A DNA stretch of 5,639 nt, from positions 1 to 5,639 of the forward strand of contig JAJYNP010000063.1 in NCBI GenBank assembly GCA_021786265.1. Reading direction: 5' to 3'. The notes under the pieces were generated by a model. That model was not told the DNA's origin. It did no database searches and was given only the letters and a program-made list of their open reading frames with translations. The stretch comes from Chloroflexota bacterium (GTDB taxonomy: Bacteria; Chloroflexota; Limnocylindria; Limnocylindrales; CSP1-4). Position numbers and translations under genes: made by a program. Below, piece by piece: positions 1 to 5,431 of the stretch. Position 1 is the stretch's first letter. Each line of letters begins with the position of its first letter.

Positions 1-335
1 CGGTCGGGGCGCCGAAGGCGACCGAGCCACCCGAGACCGGCGGCCGGCCAAAGGCGACCGCGGTGGCCACCGAGCCGGCGCCGGTGGAAGGTCCGAAGGC
101 CGCCCTTCCCGTCGTCGAGACCGCCCGCGGGAACGGGCACGCCAACGGCAACGGCAAGACGAGCGGCAACGGCTCCGTCCTCGGCGCGATCACCGGCAGC
201 CTCGGCGGTGGCGTCAAGGTCGGCTTCCAGGCCCAGGCCGACGCCCCCAGCTGCGCCGACTGCGGCTCGATCATGGTCCGCAACGGCAGCTGCTACAAGT
301 GCCTCAACTGCGGCTCCACGAGTGGGTGCAGCTGA
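1..335 (+). CDS. nrdJ: Adenosylcobalamin-dependent (class II) ribonucleotide reductase, C-terminal end (5' partial)
   Basis: The reading frame is open from base 3 to the TGA at 333-335, so this is the 3' end of a gene that starts outside the window; the GTG at 63 is an internal valine, not a start. The last 30 or so residues carry a CADCG pair, then NGSCYKCLNCG, then a terminal SGCS. This is the zinc-ribbon-like, redox-active cysteine tail of NrdJ, the B12-dependent enzyme that makes deoxyribonucleotides from ribonucleotides in the cytoplasm; in the family, tail cysteines re-reduce the active-site disulfide. The catalytic barrel lies upstream and is not visible. Ahead of the tail is a linker of about 75 residues, first Pro/Ala/Glu-rich with PKAT-type repeats and then Gly/Asn-rich, which probably acts as a flexible arm. 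The family call is firm because of the cysteine spacing. There is no obvious terminator before the next gene, 42 nt away. Confidence 0.93.
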   Translation, partial: VGAPKATEPPETGGRPKATAVATEPAPVEGPKAALPVVETARGNGHANGNGKTSGNGSVLGAITGSLGGGVKVGFQAQADAPSCADCGSIMVRNGSCYKCLNCGSTSGCS

Positions 336-363
336 ATTCCTGCTGCGCTCAGTCCCAAGGGAC

Positions 364-368
364 GGAGG
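364..368 (+). promoter_or_regulatory. Ribosome binding site of the 45-aa ORF
   Basis: A perfect GGAGG sits 9 nt before the GTG at 378 and supports that start and the reality of the small gene. A short inverted repeat (GTCC at 352-355, GGAC at 360-363, loop CAAG) lies directly upstream and is too weak to call a terminator. Confidence 0.75.
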
Positions 369-377
369 TAGGAGAAA

Positions 378-515
378 GTGGCGAACAAGAAGACGAGTGC
401 CAAGGTCGCCAAGATCGCGTCCAAGGTCCTGAAGGATGGCCGCTACAGCGATGCGGCGAAGTCTGCGGCGGGTAGTGCCTTGAGCCAACGCCAGCCGAAG
501 AAAAAGGGCAAGTGA
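378..515 (+). CDS. Small lysine-rich hypothetical protein, 45 aa
   Basis: GTG start, TGA stop, 45 residues, with a perfect GGAGG 9 nt upstream. The product is strongly basic: it opens MANKKTSAKVAKIASKVLKD, has a middle part ending in KSAAGSALSQR, and closes with a Lys cluster. There is no membrane segment, signal peptide or cysteine. From memory, the arrangement 'ASKVL+D...AAGSALSQ' recurs in small unnamed bacterial proteins from many phyla, which suggests a conserved family; I cannot confirm this without a search. The function is unknown. The charge would suit binding nucleic acid or an acidic partner, but that is only inference. It lies 42 nt after nrdJ and may be transcribed with it, and a strong hairpin just after its stop separates it from the methyltransferase gene. 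The alanine/lysine content is helix-forming. Confidence 0.72.
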   Translation: MANKKTSAKVAKIASKVLKDGRYSDAAKSAAGSALSQRQPKKKGK

Positions 516-530
516 GGAATGCAGCCAACG

Positions 531-555
531 CCCGTGCCAGCCAAGCTGGCACGGG
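531..555 (+). terminator. Perfect 11-bp hairpin, likely terminator or mRNA end structure
   Basis: CCCGTGCCAGC (531-541) and GCTGGCACGGG (545-555) are exact reverse complements around a CAA loop, starting 15 nt after the stop of the 45-aa ORF. The stem is GC-rich and stable. No T-run follows (the next bases are GGCATCC), so it is not a canonical intrinsic terminator, though T-poor hairpins of this kind are common after genes in high-GC bacteria. It could instead protect the upstream mRNA 3' end or serve as a control site for the methyltransferase gene that starts 34 nt later. Confidence 0.6.
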
Positions 556-574
556 GGCATCCGATGGTCCTGTC

Positions 575-580
575 AGGGAG
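575..580 (+). promoter_or_regulatory. Ribosome binding site deciding the methyltransferase start
   Basis: AGGGAG lies 8 nt before ATG 589 but touches the alternative GTG at 580, which would leave no spacing. It therefore favours the shorter protein that starts MDITEA. Confidence 0.55.
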
Positions 581-588
581 TGAACGAG

Positions 589-1566
589 ATGGACATCACG
601 GAGGCCGCCGCTGCGATCACCGTCATCACGGGGCCACTTGCCGACCCGCAGACGGATCTACCTCGCATCGCGCGTGACGGAGGGATCACGGACACCATCG
701 ACACGATTGTCCAGAGGATCTCCACGCAGCACAGGCTCATCGCGGGCGACGCTCGCGACCTGTCCAGCATCGCGAGCCGGAGCGTTCATCTCGTCGTCAC
801 ATCACCCCCATACTGGACGCTGAAGGAATATCGACAGACCGAAGGTCAGCTCGGACACGTCGACGACTACGAGGAGTTCCTTCACGATCTCGACCGCGTT
901 TGGTCCGAGTGCCACCGGGTCCTCGTCCCCGGCGGGCGCCTAGTCGTCGTTGTTGGCGACGTCTGCCTCTCACGCAGGAAGAACAAGGGTCGACACACTG
1001 TCGTCTCGCTCCATTCCTCAATCTCTGAGCATTGCCGACGAATCGGCTTCGACGGGCTTGCGCCGATCATCTGGCACAAAATCGCGAACGCGGTATTCGA
1101 GGCGAGCGGGAACGGGGCAGGCTTCCTTGGCAAGCCCTACGAGCCGAACGCGGTGCTCAAGAACGACATCGAGTACATCCTGATGCTGAGGAAGCCCGGA
1201 GGCTACCGCAGCCCGGAGCTCCATACGCGTGTGCTCAGCCTGATCTCGGCTTACAACCATCGGCGGTGGTTCAACCAGATCTGGTCCGACGTGAAGGGCG
1301 CCTCAACCCGCCATCACCCGGCACCCTTCCCGCTCGAACTCGCGGAGCGGCTCGTCCGCATGTTCAGCTTCGTAGGGGACACGGTCCTGGATCCCTTCAC
1401 TGGTACCGGGACAACGAACCTCGCAGCGGCGCGTTGGGGTCGTGACAGCATCGGAGTCGAGATTGATCCGCACTACATGGAGATGGCCAGGGAACGGCTC
1501 ACCCAACATGGTGAAACGGCCAGAGTGGCCGAGGAACGGGGCTCGGCCACGATAGAAGCAGCCTGA
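589..1566 (+). CDS. Beta-class DNA methyltransferase (probable N4-cytosine or N6-adenine), type II R-M
   Basis: A 325-aa SAM-dependent DNA methyltransferase that would methylate an exocyclic amino group within a specific site and so protect host DNA. The catalytic motif IV, TSPPY, is at residues 71-75, preceded by GDARDL at 53-58. The SAM-binding motif I, DPFTGTGTT, is at 268-276, followed by GVEIDPHY. HPAPFP lies at about 243-248. Motif IV before motif I defines the beta order, with the target-recognition region between (about residues 125-225). The S-P-P-Y form is typical of N4-cytosine enzymes but does not exclude N6-adenine. The length is normal for a solitary type II enzyme. I chose ATG 589 because AGGGAG (575-580) lies 8 nt upstream; an in-frame GTG at 580 would add three residues but overlaps that site. 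The stop is 3 nt before the next ATG, so the two genes are probably one operon and translationally coupled. The target sequence cannot be read from the protein. Confidence 0.93.
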   Translation: MDITEAAAAITVITGPLADPQTDLPRIARDGGITDTIDTIVQRISTQHRLIAGDARDLSSIASRSVHLVVTSPPYWTLKEYRQTEGQLGHVDDYEEFLHDLDRVWSECHRVLVPGGRLVVVVGDVCLSRRKNKGRHTVVSLHSSISEHCRRIGFDGLAPIIWHKIANAVFEASGNGAGFLGKPYEPNAVLKNDIEYILMLRKPGGYRSPELHTRVLSLISAYNHRRWFNQIWSDVKGASTRHHPAPFPLELAERLVRMFSFVGDTVLDPFTGTGTTNLAAARWGRDSIGVEIDPHYMEMARERLTQHGETARVAEERGSATIEAA

Positions 1567-1569
1567 CGC

Positions 1570-2280
1570 ATGGCTGAGTTCAAGCTGTTCCAGCAGCTGG
1601 AGCGGACGTTCCGCGGAGGGCCGTACCGGCATCGGAACTCCAACCTTGGGAATCGGATCGCCGACTACCTCTATGAGGATCTGTACGACCTGAGCGAGTC
1701 GCGCAAGTTCGTGGAGCTGGTTGACAGTCGCCGTCGCGTGCTCAACCCAAAGAACGCGAGCCCAGGCATCCACGCCCGGCGCGGAGACGGTTCGTTCGGC
1801 CCGCCCGTCCCAGGTATCCATCCCAAATCCGTGACAGGATTCACAATCGCACGAGGAACCACAGCGGAGGTCGAGATCGGAGCCGAGGTGAAGATCCTTG
1901 CAAAGGCGATGATCAAGCAGATCGACAGGGTCATGAACGATCTCCGGTCCCAGGCGTCGCACTTCAGAGAGAAGTCGCCGACGGCGCTGACTGTCGGGAT
2001 CGTGGCGATCAACTTCTCGGACCACTACCTGTCCTTCGAGGGGACTCGGCAGTACCCGACGGATGGTTCGGCGGGTAATCCCAACCCCTCGCAGGAAGCT
2101 CCCAAGGCAGAGCTTCGCCTTCGGGCGATCCAGGACGGTTTCGACGAGTTTCTTCAGATCGGTTTTCGAGCCACCAACGAGCCCCCCTACCCGTTCGAAC
2201 TCGTCGCGCCTACAAGGGCCCGAGAGGAGTACGGGTCAATCCTCGTGCGCCTCGCGCGCGCGTACGACCGGCGCTTCTGA
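1570..2280 (+). CDS. Candidate type II restriction endonuclease (PD-(D/E)xK-like), 236 aa
   Basis: The ATG start lies 3 nt after the methyltransferase stop and has no clear ribosome site of its own, which suggests coupling. I do not recognise a named family by sequence. The region of residues 97-108 reads TTAEVEIGAEVK, with Glu100, Glu102 and an E-x-K at 106-108 on a predicted strand. A helix follows (AKAMIKQIDRVMNDL), then a second hydrophobic strand (ALTVGIVAINF, 139-149). This strand-ExK-helix-strand order matches the PD-(D/E)xK nuclease core; the upstream acid could be Asp73 or Glu100. Length and position beside a lone type II methyltransferase fit a cognate restriction enzyme. In that role it would cut unmethylated copies of the methylated site in the cytoplasm. 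It has no membrane segment or signal peptide. The function is inferred from context plus one motif. The alternative is another R-M accessory protein. Confidence 0.62.
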   Translation: MAEFKLFQQLERTFRGGPYRHRNSNLGNRIADYLYEDLYDLSESRKFVELVDSRRRVLNPKNASPGIHARRGDGSFGPPVPGIHPKSVTGFTIARGTTAEVEIGAEVKILAKAMIKQIDRVMNDLRSQASHFREKSPTALTVGIVAINFSDHYLSFEGTRQYPTDGSAGNPNPSQEAPKAELRLRAIQDGFDEFLQIGFRATNEPPYPFELVAPTRAREEYGSILVRLARAYDRRF

Positions 2281-2401
2281 CCAGGCGACGCCGCACTTCG
2301 CAAGACGGCGTAATGGACATCGCGGAGAGCAGGCGTCGACTCGTTGAGCGCGGATCGGCAGGCTGGCCGCGCAGGAAGATCCTCCGGCGGAGAGGTCGAG
2401 C

Positions 2402-2475
2402 CTACGGTCGCGAGGAGTAGATCGTGCAGCCGGCGAGCCGGGCGACCTCCTCCTCGGAGAGGCCGCACCTGACCC
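2402..2475 (-). pseudogene. Possible 3' remnant of a minus-strand gene
   Basis: Reading leftwards, one frame ends with LSEEEVARLAGCTIYSSRP and a TAG. Nearly every codon ends in G or C, and the stretch LSEEEVARLAG resembles the first helix of a helix-turn-helix. Upstream of it the frame becomes Arg/Pro-rich with no recognisable sequence, and no ribosome site is seen. It may be a chance open frame in GC-rich DNA; the identity is unknown. Confidence 0.2.
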
Positions 2476-2575
2476 TTCTTGGGGGACGGGCGACCGAGCC
2501 GTGATCAACGCGGATGGCTATCGTGTTCGGGCCTGAAGTCGCGACCACAAGCGCGGGCCGACGCAGAAAGCGGAG

Positions 2576-2589
2576 GATCAGACCTGATC
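2576..2589. promoter_or_regulatory. 14-bp operator-like dyad upstream of the PIN gene
   Basis: GATCAG (2576-2581) and CTGATC (2584-2589) are exact inverted copies around a 2-bp spacer. The size and symmetry suit a dimeric repressor, and the site lies about 60 nt before the preferred PIN start. A GGAGG at 2572-2576 abuts it. No confident -35/-10 pair could be placed. Confidence 0.35.
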
Positions 2590-2610
2590 GACCAACACTT
2601 CGGCCACCGG

Positions 2611-2648
2611 CACCGCATGGTGCGAACCTCACCGCATGGTGCGAACGT
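2611..2648. repeat. Two tandem 19-bp direct repeats with internal dyad, upstream of the PIN start
   Basis: The unit CACCGCATGGTGCGAAC is present exactly at 2611-2627 and 2630-2646, and the full 19-bp units (2611-2629, 2630-2648) match at 18 of 19 positions. Within each unit CACC and GGTG form an inverted repeat around GCAT, so each half could seat a symmetrical DNA-binding protein. The second unit ends 2 nt before the ATG at 2650, where a bound repressor would block initiation. If translation began at ATG 2617 the repeat would be coding, since the period of 19 breaks the frame and gives different peptides in each copy. Confidence 0.55.
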
Positions 2649-2649
2649 C

Positions 2650-3801
2650 ATGGACACCACGACGCAGATGGATCAGAAGACTCCCGCCCGGCTCAGCGAC
2701 TTTGCACCGATCGATGGACCACTGACCGTAGCAGACCTGATAGCGATTGGAACGCGGTCGATCGGCATCGCCCGATTGATGCCGGACGCCGTGATGCCTG
2801 TCGTCGTCGATGCCAACGTCCTAATCGAGGACCTGCTTCGCGTCGCCGACGGCAAGCATTCATCGCTCCTGCTGTCGGCTCTGTTGGGCTCGGCGCGCCT
2901 CTATGCGACCGAGGCAATCCTCGGCGAGGTCGACGAGCATCTCCCCGGCGTTGCTGCCAAGAAGGCCCGTGACGTCCCTCACCTCCGCGAGGTCCTCCAG
3001 CAGCAGTACCTGCCGAACTTGCGCCTGGTTGACGTGAGCGACCTTACGAGCGAGGACGACCGGGTCCAAGCCCTCGAGCTCGAAGATCCTGACGATGTAG
3101 ACGCAGCCAAGCTCGCAATCCTGCTCTCGCCGTCCTTCCTACTCACCGCGGATAAAGACCATCTGCGCCATGGCCTGGGCGTCATCTTCGACCCTAGCGA
3201 GGGCCGTACGGGCTGGACCTTTGGTGCAGTCGCCCTCCAGGACCGAGGTCTGATCATCGGGGTCCTGACGGGTGGGACAGGGAGCGTCCTTGGGGCTGGC
3301 TACGCCGGCATGTTGGCGGTCGACGGCCTCAAGGCGGTGAGCAGCAACGAGCGGCTGATGACGGCCGGACTGGTCTTGCTTGTTGGGATAGCGCTCGCGC
3401 TGGCCCTGTCGCCGCGCGCCCGTACGCGCGCGGCCGAACTCGCCAACTCGGTGGGGGCCATCGCCGCTGACGCGGCCGCAGCGGTCGCTCGTGGCGTCGG
3501 CACGGCAATCGACTGGAGCGAGGAGGCGCGCGCGCTGTTTGAGCAGAATGCAATCCGGCGACCCGCTTCGGACACCGATCTCGAGCGTGTCGCGCGCACC
3601 TTGGCGGTCTCGCGCCCAGGGGTGTCCGTGGCGGAGCTGCGCGCCGTCCAACCAGACATCCCGAACGTGAATGCCTTGCTCGCCTCGTCTCGAATGTTCG
3701 TGCAGGTCGGGCAGGGAAGATGGGCCCTCGGTCGCTCTGCGTCGTCTGTTCGACAAGGACACATCGCTCGAGCCAGTGCGCGACCAGATCCCCGGAAGTG
3801 A
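2650..3801 (+). CDS. Membrane-anchored PIN-domain nuclease with C-terminal winged-helix-like domain
   Basis: A 383-aa protein counted from ATG 2650. Residues 50-185 form a PIN domain, an RNase fold using Mg2+ or Mn2+. The conserved acids are visible: Asp54 in VVVDANVLI, Glu88/Glu93 in TEAILGEVDE, the cluster DPDDVD at 146-151, and Asp168/Asp170 in LLTADKDHL. Two hydrophobic segments follow (about 200-222, Gly-rich, and 236-253, GLVLLVGIALALAL), then an Ala-rich helix. A C-terminal domain (about 305-362) ends FVQVGQGRWALG, a pattern typical of winged-helix modules. It is far longer than VapC-type toxins (about 130 aa), and no antitoxin gene precedes it. The likely role is RNA cleavage at the membrane face; substrate and trigger are unknown. 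The start is uncertain: ATG 2617 and TTG 2479 are in frame and none has a clear Shine-Dalgarno, while GGAGG at 2572 is best spaced for a CTG at 2584. The stop overlaps the next gene's ATG by one base, so the two are probably coupled. Confidence 0.78.
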   Translation: MDTTTQMDQKTPARLSDFAPIDGPLTVADLIAIGTRSIGIARLMPDAVMPVVVDANVLIEDLLRVADGKHSSLLLSALLGSARLYATEAILGEVDEHLPGVAAKKARDVPHLREVLQQQYLPNLRLVDVSDLTSEDDRVQALELEDPDDVDAAKLAILLSPSFLLTADKDHLRHGLGVIFDPSEGRTGWTFGAVALQDRGLIIGVLTGGTGSVLGAGYAGMLAVDGLKAVSSNERLMTAGLVLLVGIALALALSPRARTRAAELANSVGAIAADAAAAVARGVGTAIDWSEEARALFEQNAIRRPASDTDLERVARTLAVSRPGVSVAELRAVQPDIPNVNALLASSRMFVQVGQGRWALGRSASSVRQGHIARASARPDPRK

Positions 3802-4898
3802 TGTTCGACCAGGGACCGATCCTCGTCGCGACGACGGCAAGTCCGGAGGATGCCGCCCGGCACGTCGCCCTCCGGGCGTACCTCCTCGACCGCATCGAGA
3901 AGCACGATCGTTATCGGACGCTGTTGCGATCGTGGGGTGACGACGAGCTGCGGAGTCTGGCCGCAACGGCACATCGCCACCTCGTCGATCTCGTCGCGGC
4001 CAGCGGCGACGATCTGGACGATTCCGTCCTGTACCCCGGCGGGACCGTCGGGACGCAACTTCACGGATCGAACGTGCTCGACGAGCCAGGCCCGTCCGAA
4101 ACGACGACCCTGCGAATTGGCCCCTTCGTCGACCGCCTGCTGGCGGGCGAGGCGACGGTCGGCGATCTCGCTGAGTTGTTCGTCGAGGCGGATGAGCGTC
4201 ACGTGACCGACATCGATGCCCGCTCCCCGCGGCCCCTCGGCACGGCGAGCAGACACGTCGGTATCCGCCTCGATCCTGCCTCACGGACGATGCGAGCGCC
4301 GCTTGAGGCGGCCTTACGAGACATTGAGCAGCGCTGGCCCGCCGAGAACCGTCGGGCGGAAGCCGAAGCCCTCATCGCGGAACTGCGTCTCGATGCTTGG
4401 CCGTTCCTCGCAGGCGACCTCGTCCGCCGATACTTCGCAACGCTCGAGTCCATCGTCCGCGGCAAACCATGGAGCCTCGATTACCGGATGGGCGATCCAC
4501 GGCGGGGCGGAACGGAGCCGCCCGACCTTCAGGTCCCAGCGTTCGTGCCGACCGGCGATCCGGTCGTCGACAGCGCCCGCTTGGCGAAGTGGCAAGCGCG
4601 CCTCGACGAAGTCCGCGCGACGCTCCACGAAGCCATGACGACCGACGAGCCGAAACGTGCTCGTACGCGAACAGCCCGCCAGGACGAGCAGGCAGGGTAT
4701 CGCCGAGACGCCGACTGGCTGTTGGACCATCGCGCCGCGGGCACGTCCTTCCGCACCATTGCGCAGCGGGATCTCGGGTCAGCGGACCGCTGGAGAGACC
4801 TGCAGAAGGCCGTGAATCGAGCGAAGGGCTACCTCGAATTGGCCGACATACCCTGGCCTCCCGCGCCGGCCGAAGGCGACGCGATTGGAGATCGGTAG
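3801..4898 (+). CDS. Unknown 365-aa protein with C-terminal helix-turn-helix-like segment, partner of the PIN protein
   Basis: I do not recognise this family. ATG 3801 shares its A with the TGA of the PIN gene (TGATG) and GGAAG lies just upstream at 3794-3798, favouring coupled translation; GTG 3798 is also possible, while the longer frame back to 3720 lies inside the PIN gene and reads as non-native Ser/Arg/Cys-rich sequence. G/C third positions run through the whole frame. The protein is soluble, helical and charged, with no membrane segment or signal peptide. Residues 14-68 are helical (ALRAYLLDRIEKHDRYRTLL). A helical middle at 165-222 carries WPFLAGDLVRRYFATLESIV. The last part (about 300-347) contains DHRAAGTSFRTIAQRDLG, which resembles a recombinase- or sigma-type helix-turn-helix, followed by a basic helix and WPP. 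No catalytic motif is evident. It may be a sensor, regulator or inhibitor of the PIN nuclease; this rests on gene arrangement only. Confidence 0.75.
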   Translation: MFDQGPILVATTASPEDAARHVALRAYLLDRIEKHDRYRTLLRSWGDDELRSLAATAHRHLVDLVAASGDDLDDSVLYPGGTVGTQLHGSNVLDEPGPSETTTLRIGPFVDRLLAGEATVGDLAELFVEADERHVTDIDARSPRPLGTASRHVGIRLDPASRTMRAPLEAALRDIEQRWPAENRRAEAEALIAELRLDAWPFLAGDLVRRYFATLESIVRGKPWSLDYRMGDPRRGGTEPPDLQVPAFVPTGDPVVDSARLAKWQARLDEVRATLHEAMTTDEPKRARTRTARQDEQAGYRRDADWLLDHRAAGTSFRTIAQRDLGSADRWRDLQKAVNRAKGYLELADIPWPPAPAEGDAIGDR

Positions 4899-4911
4899 GC
4901 GTAGGTCGTCA

Positions 4912-4952
4912 AACGTGGCCGACCGAACCTGGACGGCCGGCCACGTTCGGTC
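4912..4952 (+). terminator. Overlapping inverted repeats after the PIN operon; terminator or RNA switch candidate
   Basis: AACGTGGCCG (4912-4921) pairs exactly with CGGCCACGTT (4938-4947). GACCGAAC (4921-4928) pairs exactly with GTTCGGTC (4945-4952). The arms run A-B-A'-B' and A'/B' share GTT, so the two stems compete or form a trimmed pseudoknot. They begin 13 nt after the stop of the 365-aa gene. Only a weak TCTTGG follows, so intrinsic termination is plausible but not canonical. Confidence 0.5.
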
Positions 4953-4987
4953 TTGGCGGCGGTCGCCGGGCGGCCCATCGTTTCGGC

Positions 4988-5419
4988 ATGAGCTCCGGCC
5001 GCTCCCCCCGATCCGGTCGCACCGATGGCACCCGTGGCACCCGTAGTGCTCACCGACGAGCCGCCGTCGGGCGCCTCGTCGGCACGCGCACGCCGCAGAG
5101 TGTTCGTGCGGGCGGCTCCCTCGACGATGTTCGGCAAGCGGAGCCGCCGCCGTTGATCGTCATCGGGCGCGCAGAGCACGTCTATCTCTCCGGAGCCTCA
5201 CCTCACGTGCGGGGAGTACCGACGCGCCCAACCTCGTCCGGCCAGAGACCGACCGCAGGCTCGACGGCCGCGCAACCCGCCCGGCATCGACCGTCGACGT
5301 CTTTGCCCTCGCCCTCGCGAGGACGCCGGCTCGGTCGCGAGCTGTTCGAGATCGGGAAGATCACCTTGGCGACGTTCGTCGGTACCGCCCTCGCGACGAT
5401 GATCGTCCGCCCCGGGTAG
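4988..5419 (+). CDS. Doubtful ORF, 143 aa, low complexity with C-terminal hydrophobic segment
   Basis: ATG 4988 to TAG 5419. Most of the protein is Arg/Ser/Pro/Thr/Gly-rich and looks like chance translation of GC-rich DNA. Two parts read better: PPPLIVIGRAEHVYLSGAS (about residues 54-72) and the end, RRLGRELFEIGKITLATFVG followed by TALATMIVRPG. The end could be a single membrane-anchor helix, as in tail-anchored proteins. No ribosome site is seen before the start, and the same frame is open far upstream inside the preceding gene, so openness alone is not evidence. It may be a real small membrane protein starting later (for example GTG 5208), a decayed gene, or nothing. Confidence 0.27.
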   Translation: MSSGRSPRSGRTDGTRGTRSAHRRAAVGRLVGTRTPQSVRAGGSLDDVRQAEPPPLIVIGRAEHVYLSGASPHVRGVPTRPTSSGQRPTAGSTAAQPARHRPSTSLPSPSRGRRLGRELFEIGKITLATFVGTALATMIVRPG

Positions 5420-5431
5420 TGGCGCTGCCTG

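Larger units (their letters stand above)
2281..2649. other. Intergenic gap with no convincing gene; regulatory-looking repeats
   Basis: No frame here has gene-like sequence throughout. Just after the endonuclease stop there is a weak inverted repeat (ACGCCG 2288-2293, CGGCGT 2306-2311, 12-nt loop, no T-run), a poor terminator candidate. The minus-strand frame at about 2402-2475 gives a short protein-like stretch, SEEEVARLAGCTIYSSRP then stop, with G/C third positions, possibly a gene remnant. From 2572 rightwards there are a GGAGG, a 14-bp dyad and a tandem 19-bp repeat, described separately. The plus-strand frame of the PIN gene is open back to a TTG at 2479, but the extra 57 residues are low-complexity Arg/Ser/Gly-rich and look untranslated. 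Confidence 0.55.

Noticed and set aside
1303..2025. 240-codon minus-strand frame over the R-M pair
   Set aside because: It overlaps the methyltransferase motif I region and the candidate nuclease, and its translation has no recognisable domain; it is a shadow frame.
2288..2311. Terminator after the candidate endonuclease
   Set aside because: Only a 6-bp stem with a 12-nt loop and no T-run; mentioned in the gap entry but not strong enough for its own call.
2611..2648. CRISPR-like repeat
   Set aside because: Two adjacent 19-bp copies with no spacers between; this is a short tandem repeat, not an array.
3139..4284. Long minus-strand open frames (381 and 318 codons) opposite the PIN and 365-aa genes
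   Set aside because: Arg/Ser/Gly-rich translations typical of antisense frames in GC-rich DNA. The plus strand carries recognisable PIN motifs, coupled starts and better codon bias.
4397..4987. Upstream part of the plus-strand frame that ends at 5419
   Set aside because: It lies inside the 365-aa gene in another frame and is Arg/Pro-rich without motifs. Only the part after 4988 is considered, and weakly.
5025..5156. 43-codon Pro/Ala/Arg-rich plus-strand ORF
   Set aside because: ATG start and G/C third positions, but no ribosome site, no motif, and it overlaps another open frame. The composition explains it.
4829..5179. Minus-strand frame with a GATGAIGATG collagen-like stretch
   Set aside because: The repeat is the reverse reading of a short run of near-identical triplets around 5020-5045. 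It overlaps the end of the 365-aa gene and shows no other support.
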